A stretch of DNA of 64,000 nt from Propionimicrobium sp. PCR01-08-3 (GTDB lineage: Bacteria; Actinomycetota; Actinomycetes; Propionibacteriales; Propionibacteriaceae). Position 1 is the stretch's first letter. Each line of letters starts with the position of its first letter. Under the pieces are notes generated by a model. It saw only the letters and a list, made by a program, of their open reading frames with translations. It did no database searches and had not been told where the DNA came from. Positions 36,487 to 45,373 of this stretch are shown here, piece by piece. Position numbers and translations under genes: made by a program. The DNA is taken from contig NZ_CP127390.1 in NCBI RefSeq assembly GCF_030286045.1, forward strand, positions 1,054,001 to 1,118,000, written 5' to 3'.

Positions 36487-37173
36487 GTGATCACCTTCGA
36501 GGACGTATCGAAGACCTATTCAGGCCAGACCAACCCTGCTCTGCGGCACATCAGCCTGCAGATCGACAAAGGGGAATTTGTCTTCCTCGTCGGTACCTCC
36601 GGATCGGGAAAATCGACGTTCCTGCGCATGATCTTGCGTGAATACCGGCCGACGTCCGGTCAGATCTTCGTGTTGGGCAAAGACCTCGGACGCCTCCATC
36701 AGTGGAAGGTTCCTGCGCTGCGCCGCCAGATCGGCACGGTCTTTCAGGACTTCCGGCTATTGCCCGGCAAGACCGTTTACGAGAATGTGGCCTTCGGTCT
36801 GCAGGTGCTCGGACGCCCCTCCTCGCAGATTCGCCAGGTGGTGCCCGAGATCGTCGATCTGGTCGGGCTGTCCGGCAAAGAAGATCGTCAACCCGAAGCC
36901 TTGTCGGGTGGTGAACAGCAGCGTGTGGCCATCGCCCGGGCGATCGTGAATCGTCCGAAGATCCTCATCGCGGATGAGCCGACCGGAAACCTCGACCCAC
37001 AGACCAGCGTCGGCATCATGAAGCTGTTGGATCGGATCAACAAACGTGACACGACGGTGATCATGGCCACCCACGATCAGACCATCGTCGACCAGATGCG
37101 CAAGCGCGTCCTCGAACTCGACCAGGGCAACCTGGTCCGTGACCAGGTCCGCGGCGTCTACGGCACCGCCTGA
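36487..37173 (+). CDS. ftsE: Cell division ATP-binding protein FtsE
   Basis: 228 residues from GTG 36487, with AGGACGG upstream. Walker [10 protein letters not shown] (36-44), signature [12 protein letters not shown], Walker [10 protein letters not shown], and a late His switch (MATHD). With FtsX it controls cell-wall hydrolases at division. It is followed at 33 bp by ftsX and then by the M23 hydrolase that is its likely target. Confidence 0.95.
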   Translation: MITFEDVSKTYSGQTNPALRHISLQIDKGEFVFLVGTSGSGKSTFLRMILREYRPTSGQIFVLGKDLGRLHQWKVPALRRQIGTVFQDFRLLPGKTVYENVAFGLQVLGRPSSQIRQVVPEIVDLVGLSGKEDRQPEALSGGEQQRVAIARAIVNRPKILIADEPTGNLDPQTSVGIMKLLDRINKRDTTVIMATHDQTIVDQMRKRVLELDQGNLVRDQVRGVYGTA

Positions 37174-37206
37174 GAGCGTCGATCCATGCAGAGAGAGCAC
37201 TGAAAT

Positions 37207-38121
37207 ATGCGACATACCTTCCGTGAGACGCTGTCGGGCCTGAAGCGCAACGCATCGATGACCATTTCGGTCATCGTGACCATGACCGTTTCGCTCACCC
37301 TTTTCGGCCTGTCCGTGATGACCTTCCAGGAGGTCGAGCGGGTCAAGGGCCGCTGGTACGACAAGATCGAGATCTCGGTCTTCTTGTGCACCCAGGATTC
37401 GGCCGGTACCAGCCAGTCCGGAAATTGCGAGCCGGGGCAGGCAACCACTGACGACCAACGCGACAACATCAACAGTAGGCTCGAATCGAATCCCGAGGTG
37501 CTGCAGGTCTTCTACGAATCCAAGGAAGAGGCCTACGACGAATACCGCAACACCTACGCCGATTCCCCCCTGCTGGACAGTCTGACGGTCGAGCAGATGC
37601 AGGATTCGTTCCGAATCAAGCTGGTTGACCCGGAGAACTACCAAGGCGTGGTGTCCGAAGCGGCCAGTCTTCCCGGTGTGCAAAACGTGCTCGACCTGCA
37701 CGAGGTGCTCGACCCGATCTTCTCGGTATTGAACGGCCTCAAATGGGGGACCATGGGGTTGGCCGTTCTGCTGCTGGTGGCGGCCATGCTGCAGATCGGC
37801 AACACCATTCGGATGTCGGCATTCACCCGGCGCCGAGAAATCGGAATCATGCGTCTGGTCGGCGCATCGAATGTCTACATCATGCTGCCGTTCGTGCTCG
37901 AAGCGCTGTTCGCCGGCATCATCAGCACGATCATTTCGGGCGGAGCGCTGCTCGGTTCCTATGAATTTCTCATCCAACGCAACGCTAAAGTCTCGATCCA
38001 GGCTTTACCTTGGATTACGTGGGGTGACGCCTGGTTTGCTGTCGGGCTGGTTGCCATCGTTGCGGTTGTGCTGTCTATCGTGCCCACGTTGGTCACGACG
38101 CGGAGGTATCTCCGCGTCTAA
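37207..38121 (+). CDS. ftsX: Cell division protein FtsX
   Basis: 304 residues from ATG 37207. Four membrane segments (about 22-44, 180-205, 230-255, 275-298) with a large extracellular loop between the first two that contains two Cys (CTQDSAGTSQSGNCEPG). This matches FtsX of actinobacteria, whose loop binds a peptidoglycan hydrolase. Works with FtsE upstream. The M23 hydrolase gene follows by 32 bp. Confidence 0.94.
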   Translation: MRHTFRETLSGLKRNASMTISVIVTMTVSLTLFGLSVMTFQEVERVKGRWYDKIEISVFLCTQDSAGTSQSGNCEPGQATTDDQRDNINSRLESNPEVLQVFYESKEEAYDEYRNTYADSPLLDSLTVEQMQDSFRIKLVDPENYQGVVSEAASLPGVQNVLDLHEVLDPIFSVLNGLKWGTMGLAVLLLVAAMLQIGNTIRMSAFTRRREIGIMRLVGASNVYIMLPFVLEALFAGIISTIISGGALLGSYEFLIQRNAKVSIQALPWITWGDAWFAVGLVAIVAVVLSIVPTLVTTRRYLRV

Positions 38122-38153
38122 ACGTTGGACGCATAGACAGGGGGCTGAGTGCC

Positions 38154-39656
38154 GTGACTCAAAGTCCTACCCGGACTGCCCGCAAGCAATTAAATATCTT
38201 CCGCAGGTCGAACTGGCTGAGGCGAGGCCTCATCGGGTTGATCGCTCTCGGATCTGTCAGCATGGTGAGTGCTCCGGCGCTCGCAGACGATCTCGACGAT
38301 CAGCAGTCTGATCTGCAGAACCAGCTTCAGCAGTCGGATCAGGCAATCGACTCCCACCACGCCGAGCTCGACGCGGCTACCGCCGAGGTCGTGAATTCAC
38401 GCCAAGCACTCGCGGACGCACAGGCGACGCTGGCCAAGGCACAAAGCGACAGGGACGCCGCCCAGGCCGTCGACGCCCAGAAGGCTGCCGACCTGGAAAG
38501 CGCCGAGCAGGAACTCACCGACGCGCAAAGCGCCGTCTCGCTCGGTAAGGACGCTGTGGAGGCCCAGCAGGCCAAGGCTGCGAACGACATGCGCGTCGCT
38601 CATCAGCAAAACACCGGAATGCTGTCGTTGGGCATGCTCTTCGTTGACGGTCAGGACGCCGGTAGCGTCAGCTCTCGCGTCCAGTGGGCATCGACGCTGT
38701 ACAACGCAAACTCGAACGAACTGAACAGGCTCACCGAGTTGCAGTTGCAGCTGCAGAACGCGCAGACCGAGATGGCGACCCTCGAAGACGGTGCCCGCGT
38801 CGCCAGAGAGGCGGCTGCGGCGCAGCTGAGCGTCACTCAGGCGGCCGAACAAGCCGCCGACGACGCTGCGGGCCAGGTTGCCGGATTGGTGGCGGCCAAT
38901 GAGGCTGCGGAGGCGAACGCCGCGCAGATTCTTGCCGATGAGCGAGCCGCCAACGAATCCATGCAAGCAGAGATGGATTCGGTCACTCAGCAGATTCAAG
39001 AGCGCAACGAGCGCCGGGCCGCCGAAGCGGCAGCGGCGGCTGCGGCAGCTCAGGCAGCAGCTGAGGCTCAGGCTGCGGCTGACGCCCAGGCAGCTGCGGA
39101 TGCGCAGGCGGCTGCGGACGCGCAGGCGGCTGCCGATGCTGCCGCACAACAGGCCGAGCAGCAAAGCTGGTCCGATGATAGCTATTCCGGCGACAGCTAC
39201 TACGAGGAGCCCGCGGCACAGGCAGCGCCTGCCCCAGCAGCATCGAGTTCGGGATTCCCGCTCTATATGCCTGCCAACGGCCCTTACACCTCGCCGTTCG
39301 GATGGCGCACCAACCCGGTGCTCGGATACTCCGAACTGCATGACGGCACCGATATCGGGGCCGCCTGCAACACGCCGGTCTACGCGGCGGCCAGCGGCAC
39401 CGTGACCCAGGCGATTCCCGAAGGCTCGAGCGGTGGCTGGGGCAACAGGGTCGTCCTCGACAACGGCGTGATCGATGGAGTGGCGGTGAGCACCGGATAC
39501 AACCACATGACCAACTACATCGTCGGGGTGGGGCAATCGGTGAGCCGTGGCGAGGTCATCGGGTACATCGGAACCACCGGACTATCGACCGGATGCCATC
39601 TGCACTTCCACGTGTGGATCGATGGCAATGTGAGCGACGCTGCACCGTATTTGTGA
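38154..39656 (+). CDS. Secreted coiled-coil M23 peptidoglycan hydrolase
   Basis: 500 residues from GTG 38154. Signal peptide with cleavage near APALADD (about 44-46), then long coiled coils (about 50-310). An Ala-rich hinge contains tandem AAADAQ units, followed by a LytM/M23 domain (about 370-500). Zinc ligands His396 and Asp400 (HDGTD) and His484 (HLHFH) are present, so it should be active. Layout and place after ftsEX match the EnvC/PcsB/RipC-type hydrolases activated by FtsEX. Confidence 0.92.
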   Translation: MTQSPTRTARKQLNIFRRSNWLRRGLIGLIALGSVSMVSAPALADDLDDQQSDLQNQLQQSDQAIDSHHAELDAATAEVVNSRQALADAQATLAKAQSDRDAAQAVDAQKAADLESAEQELTDAQSAVSLGKDAVEAQQAKAANDMRVAHQQNTGMLSLGMLFVDGQDAGSVSSRVQWASTLYNANSNELNRLTELQLQLQNAQTEMATLEDGARVAREAAAAQLSVTQAAEQAADDAAGQVAGLVAANEAAEANAAQILADERAANESMQAEMDSVTQQIQERNERRAAEAAAAAAAAQAAAEAQAAADAQAAADAQAAADAQAAADAAAQQAEQQSWSDDSYSGDSYYEEPAAQAAPAPAASSSGFPLYMPANGPYTSPFGWRTNPVLGYSELHDGTDIGAACNTPVYAAASGTVTQAIPEGSSGGWGNRVVLDNGVIDGVAVSTGYNHMTNYIVGVGQSVSRGEVIGYIGTTGLSTGCHLHFHVWIDGNVSDAAPYL

Positions 39657-39719
39657 TCGGTTCTCCGCGGGTCTCCTGATTCGATCAGGCATCTGATAGG
39701 CCGCGGCCGTCGGACATCC

Positions 39720-39761
39720 GAGCCCCGTTCAGGCAGTTGGTAGGCTGTCTGGGCGGGGCTC
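39720..39761 (+). terminator. Stem-loop between the M23 gene and smpB
   Basis: GAGCCCCG (39720-39727) pairs with CGGGGCTC (39754-39761); the 26-nt loop can pair further. No T-run follows, so it may be a weak terminator or processing site. Confidence 0.5.
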
Positions 39762-39910
39762 GCGCATGCCCCGCGTCCGAAAACGGGCTGCAGACACGCA
39801 GATCGTGCGGATAGCTGGCAGGTAGTTCCATTCGGACGAGTAAGCGGTCGGCTCGCAGGATGCGCAGTGGGCGGACGTAGACCTAGCAGGCAGGGAAGTC
39901 GGGAGTAGTC

Positions 39911-40390
39911 ATGGCACGGGAGAAGGGCATCAAAGCGGTCGCCCGCAACAAGAAGGCGCTGCATGACTACAACATCGGCGATCGGGTCGAGGCCGGCATC
40001 GTGCTCACCGGCACCGAGGTGAAGTCGCTGAGGGCCGGACGCGCCACTTTGACCGATGCATTCGCCACCGTCGATGACGGTGAAGTCTGGCTGCGCAATG
40101 CGAACATTCCCGAATACGAGTTCGGCACCTTCCATAACCATGCGGCCAAGCGCAATCGCAAGTTGCTGCTGCACCGCAGCCAGATCCACAAACTTGAGCG
40201 CGAACTCGGTGACACCGGACGCACGCTCGTCCCGCTGTCGATCTACTTCAGCGATGGTTTCGCCAAGGTCGAACTCGCTGTGGGCACCGGCAAGAAAGAA
40301 TGGGACAAGCGCCAGACCATAGCCGCCCGCGACATGCAGCGTGACGTCGAGCGCGAGATGGCCGATCGCAGGCGTCGGCACGGACGCTGA
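39911..40390 (+). CDS. smpB: SsrA-binding protein SmpB
   Basis: 159 residues from ATG 39911. [45 protein letters not shown] (in part [17 protein letters not shown]) and the C-terminal [15 protein letters not shown] are diagnostic. It delivers tmRNA to stalled ribosomes. The tmRNA gene starts 400 bp downstream. A hairpin GCTGAGGA/TCCTCAGC overlaps its stop. Confidence 0.97.
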   Translation: MAREKGIKAVARNKKALHDYNIGDRVEAGIVLTGTEVKSLRAGRATLTDAFATVDDGEVWLRNANIPEYEFGTFHNHAAKRNRKLLLHRSQIHKLERELGDTGRTLVPLSIYFSDGFAKVELAVGTGKKEWDKRQTIAARDMQRDVEREMADRRRRHGR

Positions 40391-40647
40391 GGACGGGTCC
40401 TCAGCCTCATCGCCGGTTTTCGCCTACTGCGCCTCGCCTACGAGGCACACCGACTTCGTCTCCTGCGCTAAGCAGGTCTCCAGCTTGTCCTCGTGCGACT
40501 CGACTTACCCTGCTGGTCGTAGTGGTCATGACACGGGAACTTTATTGAACGAGCCCGGGTTCGTTGAGTCGCAGTGCTAGTCCGTCGCATTTTCCCTTAT
40601 GGCAGTATTATCGCGCTCCTCGGCTGGTGAGCTATTGGTGTGCAAGA

Positions 40648-40730
40648 TCCCGGTTCGCGCAAACATCAGCTGGGCTGAATCGTCATCACTCCAGCATCAG
40701 GCGCAGGCTCCCGGTTCGTGCGAACATCAG
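40648..40730. repeat. Two 22-bp direct repeats between smpB and ssrA
   Basis: Units at 40648-40669 and 40709-40730 differ at two bases only. The second contains the dyad GTTCG-TG-CGAAC. They lie 60-140 bp before tmRNA in an otherwise gene-free 400-bp stretch and could be regulator sites for ssrA. Confidence 0.5.
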
Positions 40731-40790
40731 TAACCCATCGCATGGGAATATTGCGTGGTGCGCTATCGTTAAGAGACTGATAACTCAACA

Positions 40791-41156
40791 GGGGGTGACT
40801 GGTTTCGACTGGGGATGGTAGTTCCAGAAGAAGCGGGTCGAGAATCCAAGGTCAACTCGTAAATGTCCCTTGGGAACCAATAAGTGCCAACGCAAAGAGC
40901 ACTGACTTCGCTCTCGCTGCCTGAGCAGTGACCGAAGGGTCAGCCCGGATGTAGCCTTCCGTCCGGATCCTGGCCTCATTTAGAGGGCTTGCTCATCAGC
41001 TCCAGCTTGGAGGGCTGATGGGGACTTAAACCAGGCTGGGCTTGTCTGCAACATGCTGACGTGAGTGCAGGAGCCAAGCAGAACGTCTAGTCAGCTGCAC
41101 CCGGAGAATGTCTGCAACGCCTCATCAGGACGCGGGTTCAATTCCCGCCACCTCCA
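40791..41156 (+). ncRNA. ssrA: Transfer-messenger RNA (tmRNA)
   Basis: The 5' end GGGGGTGACTGGTTTCGAC and the 3' T-arm GGTTCAATTCCCGCC with acceptor CACCTCC-A are the tRNA-like half. The tag reading frame starts with GCC at 40886 and encodes ANAKSTDFALAA, then TGA at 40922. It rescues stalled ribosomes with SmpB. The acceptor pairing places the discriminator at 41156; encoded CCA is not seen. Its 3' end is a common integration site, and foreign DNA begins here. Confidence 0.96.
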
Positions 41157-41237
41157 CGAAGTCCGAGAGGAGAGAAAGCTTGCTTTCTCTTCCGAGGACA
41201 AGGCAGAGGTTGAGCCGCGTAGCGGCGAACACCTCCA
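41154..41237. repeat. Structured repeat element, copy 1, at the tmRNA end
   Basis: Stem 1: GGAGAGAAAG (41169-41178) pairs with 41183-41192 around a CTTG tetraloop. CAAGG follows at 41199, 20 nt after the loop, and could pair with it. Stem 2: GCCGC-GTA-GCGGC (41214-41226) inside GAGGT/ACCTC. Copies 2 and 3 are at 49.6 kb. Confidence 0.75.
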
Positions 41238-41248
41238 CTTATGTGAAG

Positions 41249-41285
41249 TCCCGCGACATCGTTCAGTGATGTTGCGGGATTTTTC
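41249..41285 (+). terminator. Terminator-like hairpin after tmRNA
   Basis: TCCCGCGACATC (41249-41260) pairs with GATGTTGCGGGA (41268-41279), followed by TTTTT. It can end the ssrA transcript. Its arms share GACATCGTTCA with the direct repeats that follow, so it may derive from an IS end. Confidence 0.8.
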
Positions 41286-41303
41286 GTGTTTTTGGCGCGG
41301 GTA

Positions 41304-41379
41304 TGTTGCGGGTCATCGTGCATGGTTTGGGGTGGGTGTTGCGGGTCATCGTTCACTTGGTGTGTCGGGTCATCGTTCA
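41304..41379. repeat. Three 19-bp direct repeats, IS481-end-like
   Basis: Units at 41304, 41337 and 41361 share CGGGTCATCGTTCA (one base changed in the first). They lie just outside the 3' end of the IS481 transposase remnant and are probably copies of the IS end. Multiple ends suggest repeated insertion or deletion at this spot. Confidence 0.5.
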
Positions 41380-41535
41380 TTTTTTCTTTTGGTAGTTGCG
41401 GGTTGGGTCGATGGTGTGTTCGGCGATGATTTCGCCGGTGGCGCGGTTGATGGTCATGGTGTGGGGGCCGTGTGTGAGGAGGAGGACTCGCGTGTTGGCG
41501 TGGGGTCTGCCGATGGCGAGGTGTCGGAGTTTGGG
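41377..41535 (-). pseudogene. C-terminal remnant of an IS481-family transposase
   Basis: Reads RPKLRHLAIGRPHANTRVLLL, then INRATGEIIAEHTIDPTRNYQKK, the standard IS481 C-terminus (HIGIGRTHAxTRVL ... ATGEILRELTLDPTRDYQ). The catalytic DDE domain is missing: the gene is cut at about 41533 by the left end of the IS3 element. The other part is not seen on the far side. Confidence 0.8.
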
Positions 41536-41601
41536 TCTGATGCAGGAACAGGTGACATTGAACATGGCTAGTCAAGAGCGCTGGCCTGGAAGGATGTCAT
41601 C

Positions 41602-41893
41602 ATGCCCAAGCCGTTCCCCAAGGAGTTCCGTGACGACGTGGTCCGTGTCGCGGAGAATCGTGATCCAGAAGTCACTCTCGCGCAGATCGCGAAAGACTTC
41701 GGCGTCCATGTCGGCACTCTCGACAAGTGGATGCGACAAGCCCGCATCGAGGCCGGTGATCAGCCGGGCGAGACGAAGCAGGAGTCCGTGGAGGTACGTG
41801 AGCTGCGTAAGCGCAACCGGCTCCTCGAGCAGGAGAACGAGGTGCTGCGTCGCGCGGCCGCGTATTTCGCGCAGGCGCATCTGCCGGGAAAAG
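41602..41893 (+). pseudogene. IS3-family transposase orfA, 3' end disrupted
   Basis: ATG 41602 (MPKPFPKEFRDDVVRVAEN). The HTH (ITLAQIAKDFGVHVGTLDKWMRQA-like; here TLAQIAKDFGVHVGTL) and a leucine zipper (LRKRNRLLEQENEVLRRAAAYF) are intact. After LPGKG the frame runs into the inserted IS110 element to a stop at 41970. In an intact element it would shift -1 into orfB here; GGGAAAAG at 41887-41894 is the likely slip site. Confidence 0.8.
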
Positions 41894-41914
41894 GGACGCT
41901 TCTATGCCTCCGTG

Positions 41915-42961
41915 TCAAGCCATCCGAGTCCGAAGTTCTCGGAACAGAGACCTGCAGACGTATCGCTTGAGGCACCGTCGAATCTCGCGCTTGGAGAGCC
42001 CTTCGGCACGCCGGCGCTCAACGTATTCGCAGGTGACGGGGTCGTAGCTCATCCGCGTGCGGACGACGACATCGACGGCACGGTTGAGTTGCCGGTCGCC
42101 CGAGCGGGAGAGTCGGTGGCGACTGGTGTTGCCCGAGGAGGCCGGCAATGGAGCTATACCGCCGAGAGCGGCGAAAGCCGCTTCAGAGCGCACCCGCCCG
42201 TGATGCGAGTACGAGGCCACCAGGATCGCTCCTGTGACCGCGCCGACCCCCGGGATGCTCTGGAGGCCCGGGGCAAGAGTCTCGGTCAGCACGGACAGCG
42301 CCTGGTGGTTCTGCTGAAGTGACCTGGTCTGCTCGATGATCGACTTGGCCAGCCTTCTTCCCTCTTCCCGGAAGACTCGTTTCGATGGCTGATCTCGCCC
42401 GGTTCGCCAGGTCGCGATGGTGGCGATTTGCGCGTCTGTGAGCGGTTTGCGCGCATCTATTCCGACGTCGGTGGTGCGCAGGAGTGCTGTGAGCGCGTTC
42501 TTGTTGGCCGTGCGCTGCTGATCGATCAGTGACCGGCTCGCCAGCAGCACGCGGAGCGCCGCGCGGTCACCGAAGCGACGTGGCTGAGCAAGTTTCTCGA
42601 CGTCCGTGGAAAGCGCCGTTCGAGCGGCTGCTTCTGCATCCAGCGGGTCCGACTTGCCTGTTTGTGCTCGGGAACGGCGGTAGAGAGGTCGGATCTCGGC
42701 CACCTCGATCCCCTCTGTCAGAAGGGCGGTGGTGATGCCGGCACCGTACGAGGAAGTACCCTCCACGGCGGCGAGCACCGGCTTCCCGTGAGTCCTTCGT
42801 CGGATCCAGGTGACTGCACGCTGCATCCCGGGGGCAGTAGTCGGGAACGATCTCGTATCGACCACCGCTCCCGTCCGGGATTCGATGATGCAATACGTGT
42901 GAGTACGCGCGTGGGTATCGATCCCTACGACGTGCTCGTAGCGTTCAGTAACGGTGGTCAT
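41915..42961 (-). CDS. IS110-family transposase
   Basis: 348 residues from ATG 42961. N-terminal RuvC-like DEDD domain: Asp15 (VVGIDTHARTH), Glu67 (AAVEGTSSYG), Asp105 and Asp108 (KSDPLDAEAA). C-terminal Tnp20 domain with the catalytic Ser in PASSGNTSRHRLSRSGDRQLN (part of LPASSGNTSRH). Known members are guided by a bridge RNA encoded in a non-coding end of the element. Appears complete and possibly active. Confidence 0.95.
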   Translation of the reverse strand: MTTVTERYEHVVGIDTHARTHTYCIIESRTGAVVDTRSFPTTAPGMQRAVTWIRRRTHGKPVLAAVEGTSSYGAGITTALLTEGIEVAEIRPLYRRSRAQTGKSDPLDAEAAARTALSTDVEKLAQPRRFGDRAALRVLLASRSLIDQQRTANKNALTALLRTTDVGIDARKPLTDAQIATIATWRTGRDQPSKRVFREEGRRLAKSIIEQTRSLQQNHQALSVLTETLAPGLQSIPGVGAVTGAILVASYSHHGRVRSEAAFAALGGIAPLPASSGNTSRHRLSRSGDRQLNRAVDVVVRTRMSYDPVTCEYVERRRAEGLSKREIRRCLKRYVCRSLFRELRTRMA

Positions 42962-43212
42962 GGTGAGTTCCTCCAGTCGTCAGCACATCAGCGGACTGGC
43001 CCGGGTCGCTCAGAGTCACATCTGTAATGAGTCACGCCCCTGGGGACGGACAGGCTTCTGATCAAGGCATCTGCGCGGAGAGACCGAGCCGTAGCTCAGC
43101 CGAGGACACGTCCTTTTGAAGACATCGCGAACTATTCACGAGTCGGTTCTACCCGGAGTCACTCGGCCGAGCTACGGCTCAGCATCCCAGCCGGCCGCGG
43201 GCCCGCCAGAGG
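42962..43212 (-). ncRNA. Candidate bridge-RNA region of the IS110 element
   Basis: Non-coding end upstream of the transposase. Arms 43086-43104 and 43162-43180 pair over 12 perfect bp (GAGCCGTAGCTC/GAGCTACGGCTC) plus 6 more after one mismatch, enclosing a 57-nt region. In the IS110 group the bridge RNA is made from this end. Exact guide loops were not assigned. Confidence 0.5.
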
Positions 43213-44121
43213 CCATTACAGCTCTACCCGCTCGTGAGTGAGCTCGCCGTGGACGGGATCCCCGTCGTGGTGTCGTGCCGGGTCTTGAAGCTTGCTCGCC
43301 AGCCCTACTACCGCTGGTTGCGTCGTCCCGTCTCCCGGCGGGAGCTGGACGAGGCGTATCGCGCGAACGCGTTGTTCGACGCGCATCGCGATGACCCGGA
43401 GTTCGGGTATCGGCTCCTCGCCGACGAAGCCCGCCAGGAGGGCGAGTCGATGTCGGATCGAACGGCGTGGCGGATCACGTCGTCGAATGGGTGGTGGAGC
43501 GTGTTCGGGAAGAAGCGTGGCAAGAACGGCAAGAAGCCCGGCCCTGCCGTTCACGACGACCGCTGCGTCGTCATCGATGAGGACGGGCGTGAGCGTCACC
43601 AGTTCAGTGCCTCTCGGGTGAATGAACTGTGGCTGACCGATATCACCGAGCACAAGACCGCCGAGGGCAAGCTGTATCTCTGCGCCGTCAAAGACGCATT
43701 CAGCGGCCGGATCGTGGGCTACTCCATCGACTCGAGAATGAAAGCGTCACTCGCGGTCCGCGCCGTCCGAAACGCCGTCCGGATGCGCGGCAACGTTGCG
43801 GGCTGCATCGTCCATTCGGACCGAGGATCCCAATTCCGAAGCCGGAAGCTGCGCCGTGAACTCGCTGCGCACAAACTTGTCGGTTCGATGGGCAGAGTCG
43901 CGTCCTGCGGTGACAACGCGGCGATGGAATCGTTCTTCAGCCTGTTGCAGAAGAACGTGCTGAACCGGCGCTCCTGGGCCACGCGTGAGGAGCTTCGCAT
44001 CGCGATTGTCACGTGGATCGAGCGAACCTATCATCGCCGTCGCCGGCAGGCCCGCCTGGGTCGTTTGACGCCGATCGAATTCGAGACCATCATGAACGAA
44101 GAACTGGCCCTCGCGGCCTAA
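43213..44121 (+). pseudogene. IS3-family transposase orfB, 5' end cut by IS110
   Basis: The frame runs from about LYPLVSELAVDGIPVVVSC to the stop at 44121. The DDE triad is present: Asp in LWLTDITEHK, Asp in IVHSDRGSQF, Glu in GDNAAMESFFSLLQ. The first codons that would join orfA are separated by the IS110 insertion, so a normal OrfAB fusion cannot be made. An internal GTG at 43234 might still give a near-complete OrfB. Confidence 0.85.
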
Positions 44122-44153
44122 CCAGAACTGTCACCTGTTCCTGCATCAGACCC

Positions 44154-45273
44154 TGCCTGCCGAGTGCACCACTTGGTGCCAGTAGGGCAGGAGCTCCGGT
44201 TCACAGGACGGGATGCGGGTGACATCGTCATATCAGTCGGCGACGCATCCAGAACGGCGGTATCCGACTGGTTGCGAATCCGGACAACCTCCCGGCGGAT
44301 CACCACCAATCTGGCGTCGCTTCGCAATGCGCTTGAGACTTCGACGGTCCTCGATGCTGTCGGTGAAGAACTGCGTCCACGCGCTGTCGCTGTCGCCTGT
44401 GCGCTCGCCGAGGAACTGCAGGTGCACGACCTGAAATTGGGCGTCAACGCGAAGCTCAAGTACCCAAAGCTCTTCCTGCAGGTCGACACTCAGCGCCGAG
44501 ACATCTTCATCTCCGAGACCACCAGGGAGGTACCTCACCAACTGACTCCCGCAGAGGAGCGGGATCTTCGAAGGAACCCTTGGAAGATGTTCCCCACTGT
44601 GGACAAGGTGCTGGACGGCAAGCTGCGCCTGACCGTCGACCGGGACGGCTGGAGTTCCCAGGGAGGACGTCAGCGGGACGAGTGGACCGACACTCCAAGC
44701 CGGCCTCTCGAGCACCGGGCCAAGGTGATTGCCAAGGAAATCAAGAAGGGTGTCGTCGATGATCGCGATGCCCGGGAGCGAGCAGAGCAGGCGCGGGCTG
44801 AGGCCATTGAAGAGCGCCAAAGGAAGCTGGACGAAGAACGCCGTGTCTGGAAAGGGATCCAGGCCGAGGCTTGGGAGAAAGCGATCGAGCGACTGCGCGA
44901 GGCAGCCTTCATGGATGCGTTTGACGCCTGGCGTGGAGCGCGAGAGCTTAGGTCCTTTGCCCGGGAGCTGGAAGTTGCCTTGGGTGAGAACGGGCTCGGC
45001 GAACGTGCCAGACTCCGAGAATGGCTGGAGTGGGCGCGCCAGCGGGCCGATGAGATGGACCCGGTGGTCAATCTCGGGAAACTAGACGACAGCGCCCTGG
45101 ACTTCAAACCCTCGGCCGATGAGCTACGCCCCTACATGCAGGGCTGGGACCCCTCCGCACCACACAAGGACTACAGCCTCGTGTACACCAACGGGCAGCA
45201 ACCGGCCCCCACGATGCCAGAGAGGAGACCGTGGCATCCCGGCATGCAAGGCAAGCCAAGTTGGTGGCGCTAG
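44154..45273 (+). pseudogene. Large protein truncated at its N-terminus by the IS3 element
   Basis: The frame is open from inside the IS3 end (44122); the first start is GTG 44164. About 370 residues remain. Seen: TPAEERDLRRNPWKMFPTVDKVLDGKLRLTVDRDGW (in part KLRLTVDRDGWSSQGG), a long charged coiled coil (about 190-290, rich in Glu/Arg/Ala), and a W-rich tail. No family recognised. The original gene probably encoded a longer protein, and its start is lost. Whether the remnant is expressed is unknown. Confidence 0.6.
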
Positions 45274-45373
45274 ATGCATCGACGGGCGCGCCACCTAGAA
45301 GTGCGTGTAATCGGTGATTCGGCTCGCTCCAAGCTGTCCGACCGGATTGTCCGACTGCGGGGCCCGGTCTGCT

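Larger units (their letters stand above)
41893..43212 (-). mobile_element. IS110-family element inserted in the IS3 element
   Basis: Boundaries are inferred from where orfA (LPGK) and orfB (LYPLVSELAVDG) would join, so they are good to about 10 bp. One transposase gene lies leftward with about 250 bp of non-coding DNA upstream of it. No inverted terminal repeats are visible, as expected for IS110. Confidence 0.75.
41533..44153 (+). mobile_element. IS3-family insertion sequence, split by an IS110 element
   Basis: 25-bp perfect inverted repeats mark the ends (41533-41557 and 44129-44153); inside them the canonical TG...CA termini can be placed at 41538 and 44148. orfA and orfB are present but separated by an IS110-family insertion. 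No target duplication is visible (TTT versus TGC outside), and the flanking genes differ, so the copy probably took part in a deletion or rearrangement. Confidence 0.85.

Noticed and set aside
36757-37977. 406-residue ORF antisense to ftsE-ftsX
   Set aside because: Shadow ORF; no family resemblance.
39001-39160. Repeated GCTGCGGACGCGCAGG units looked like a CRISPR or minisatellite
   Set aside because: They are in-frame Ala/Asp/Gln codons of the M23 hydrolase hinge with no spacers. No CRISPR array or cas gene was seen in the window.
38397-39536. 379-residue ORF antisense to the M23 hydrolase
   Set aside because: Leu/Arg/Ser repeats are the reverse of the Ala-rich hinge codons.
41396-42322. 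308-residue rightward ORF across the IS ends
   Set aside because: Runs through two IS elements and overlaps the true transposase genes.
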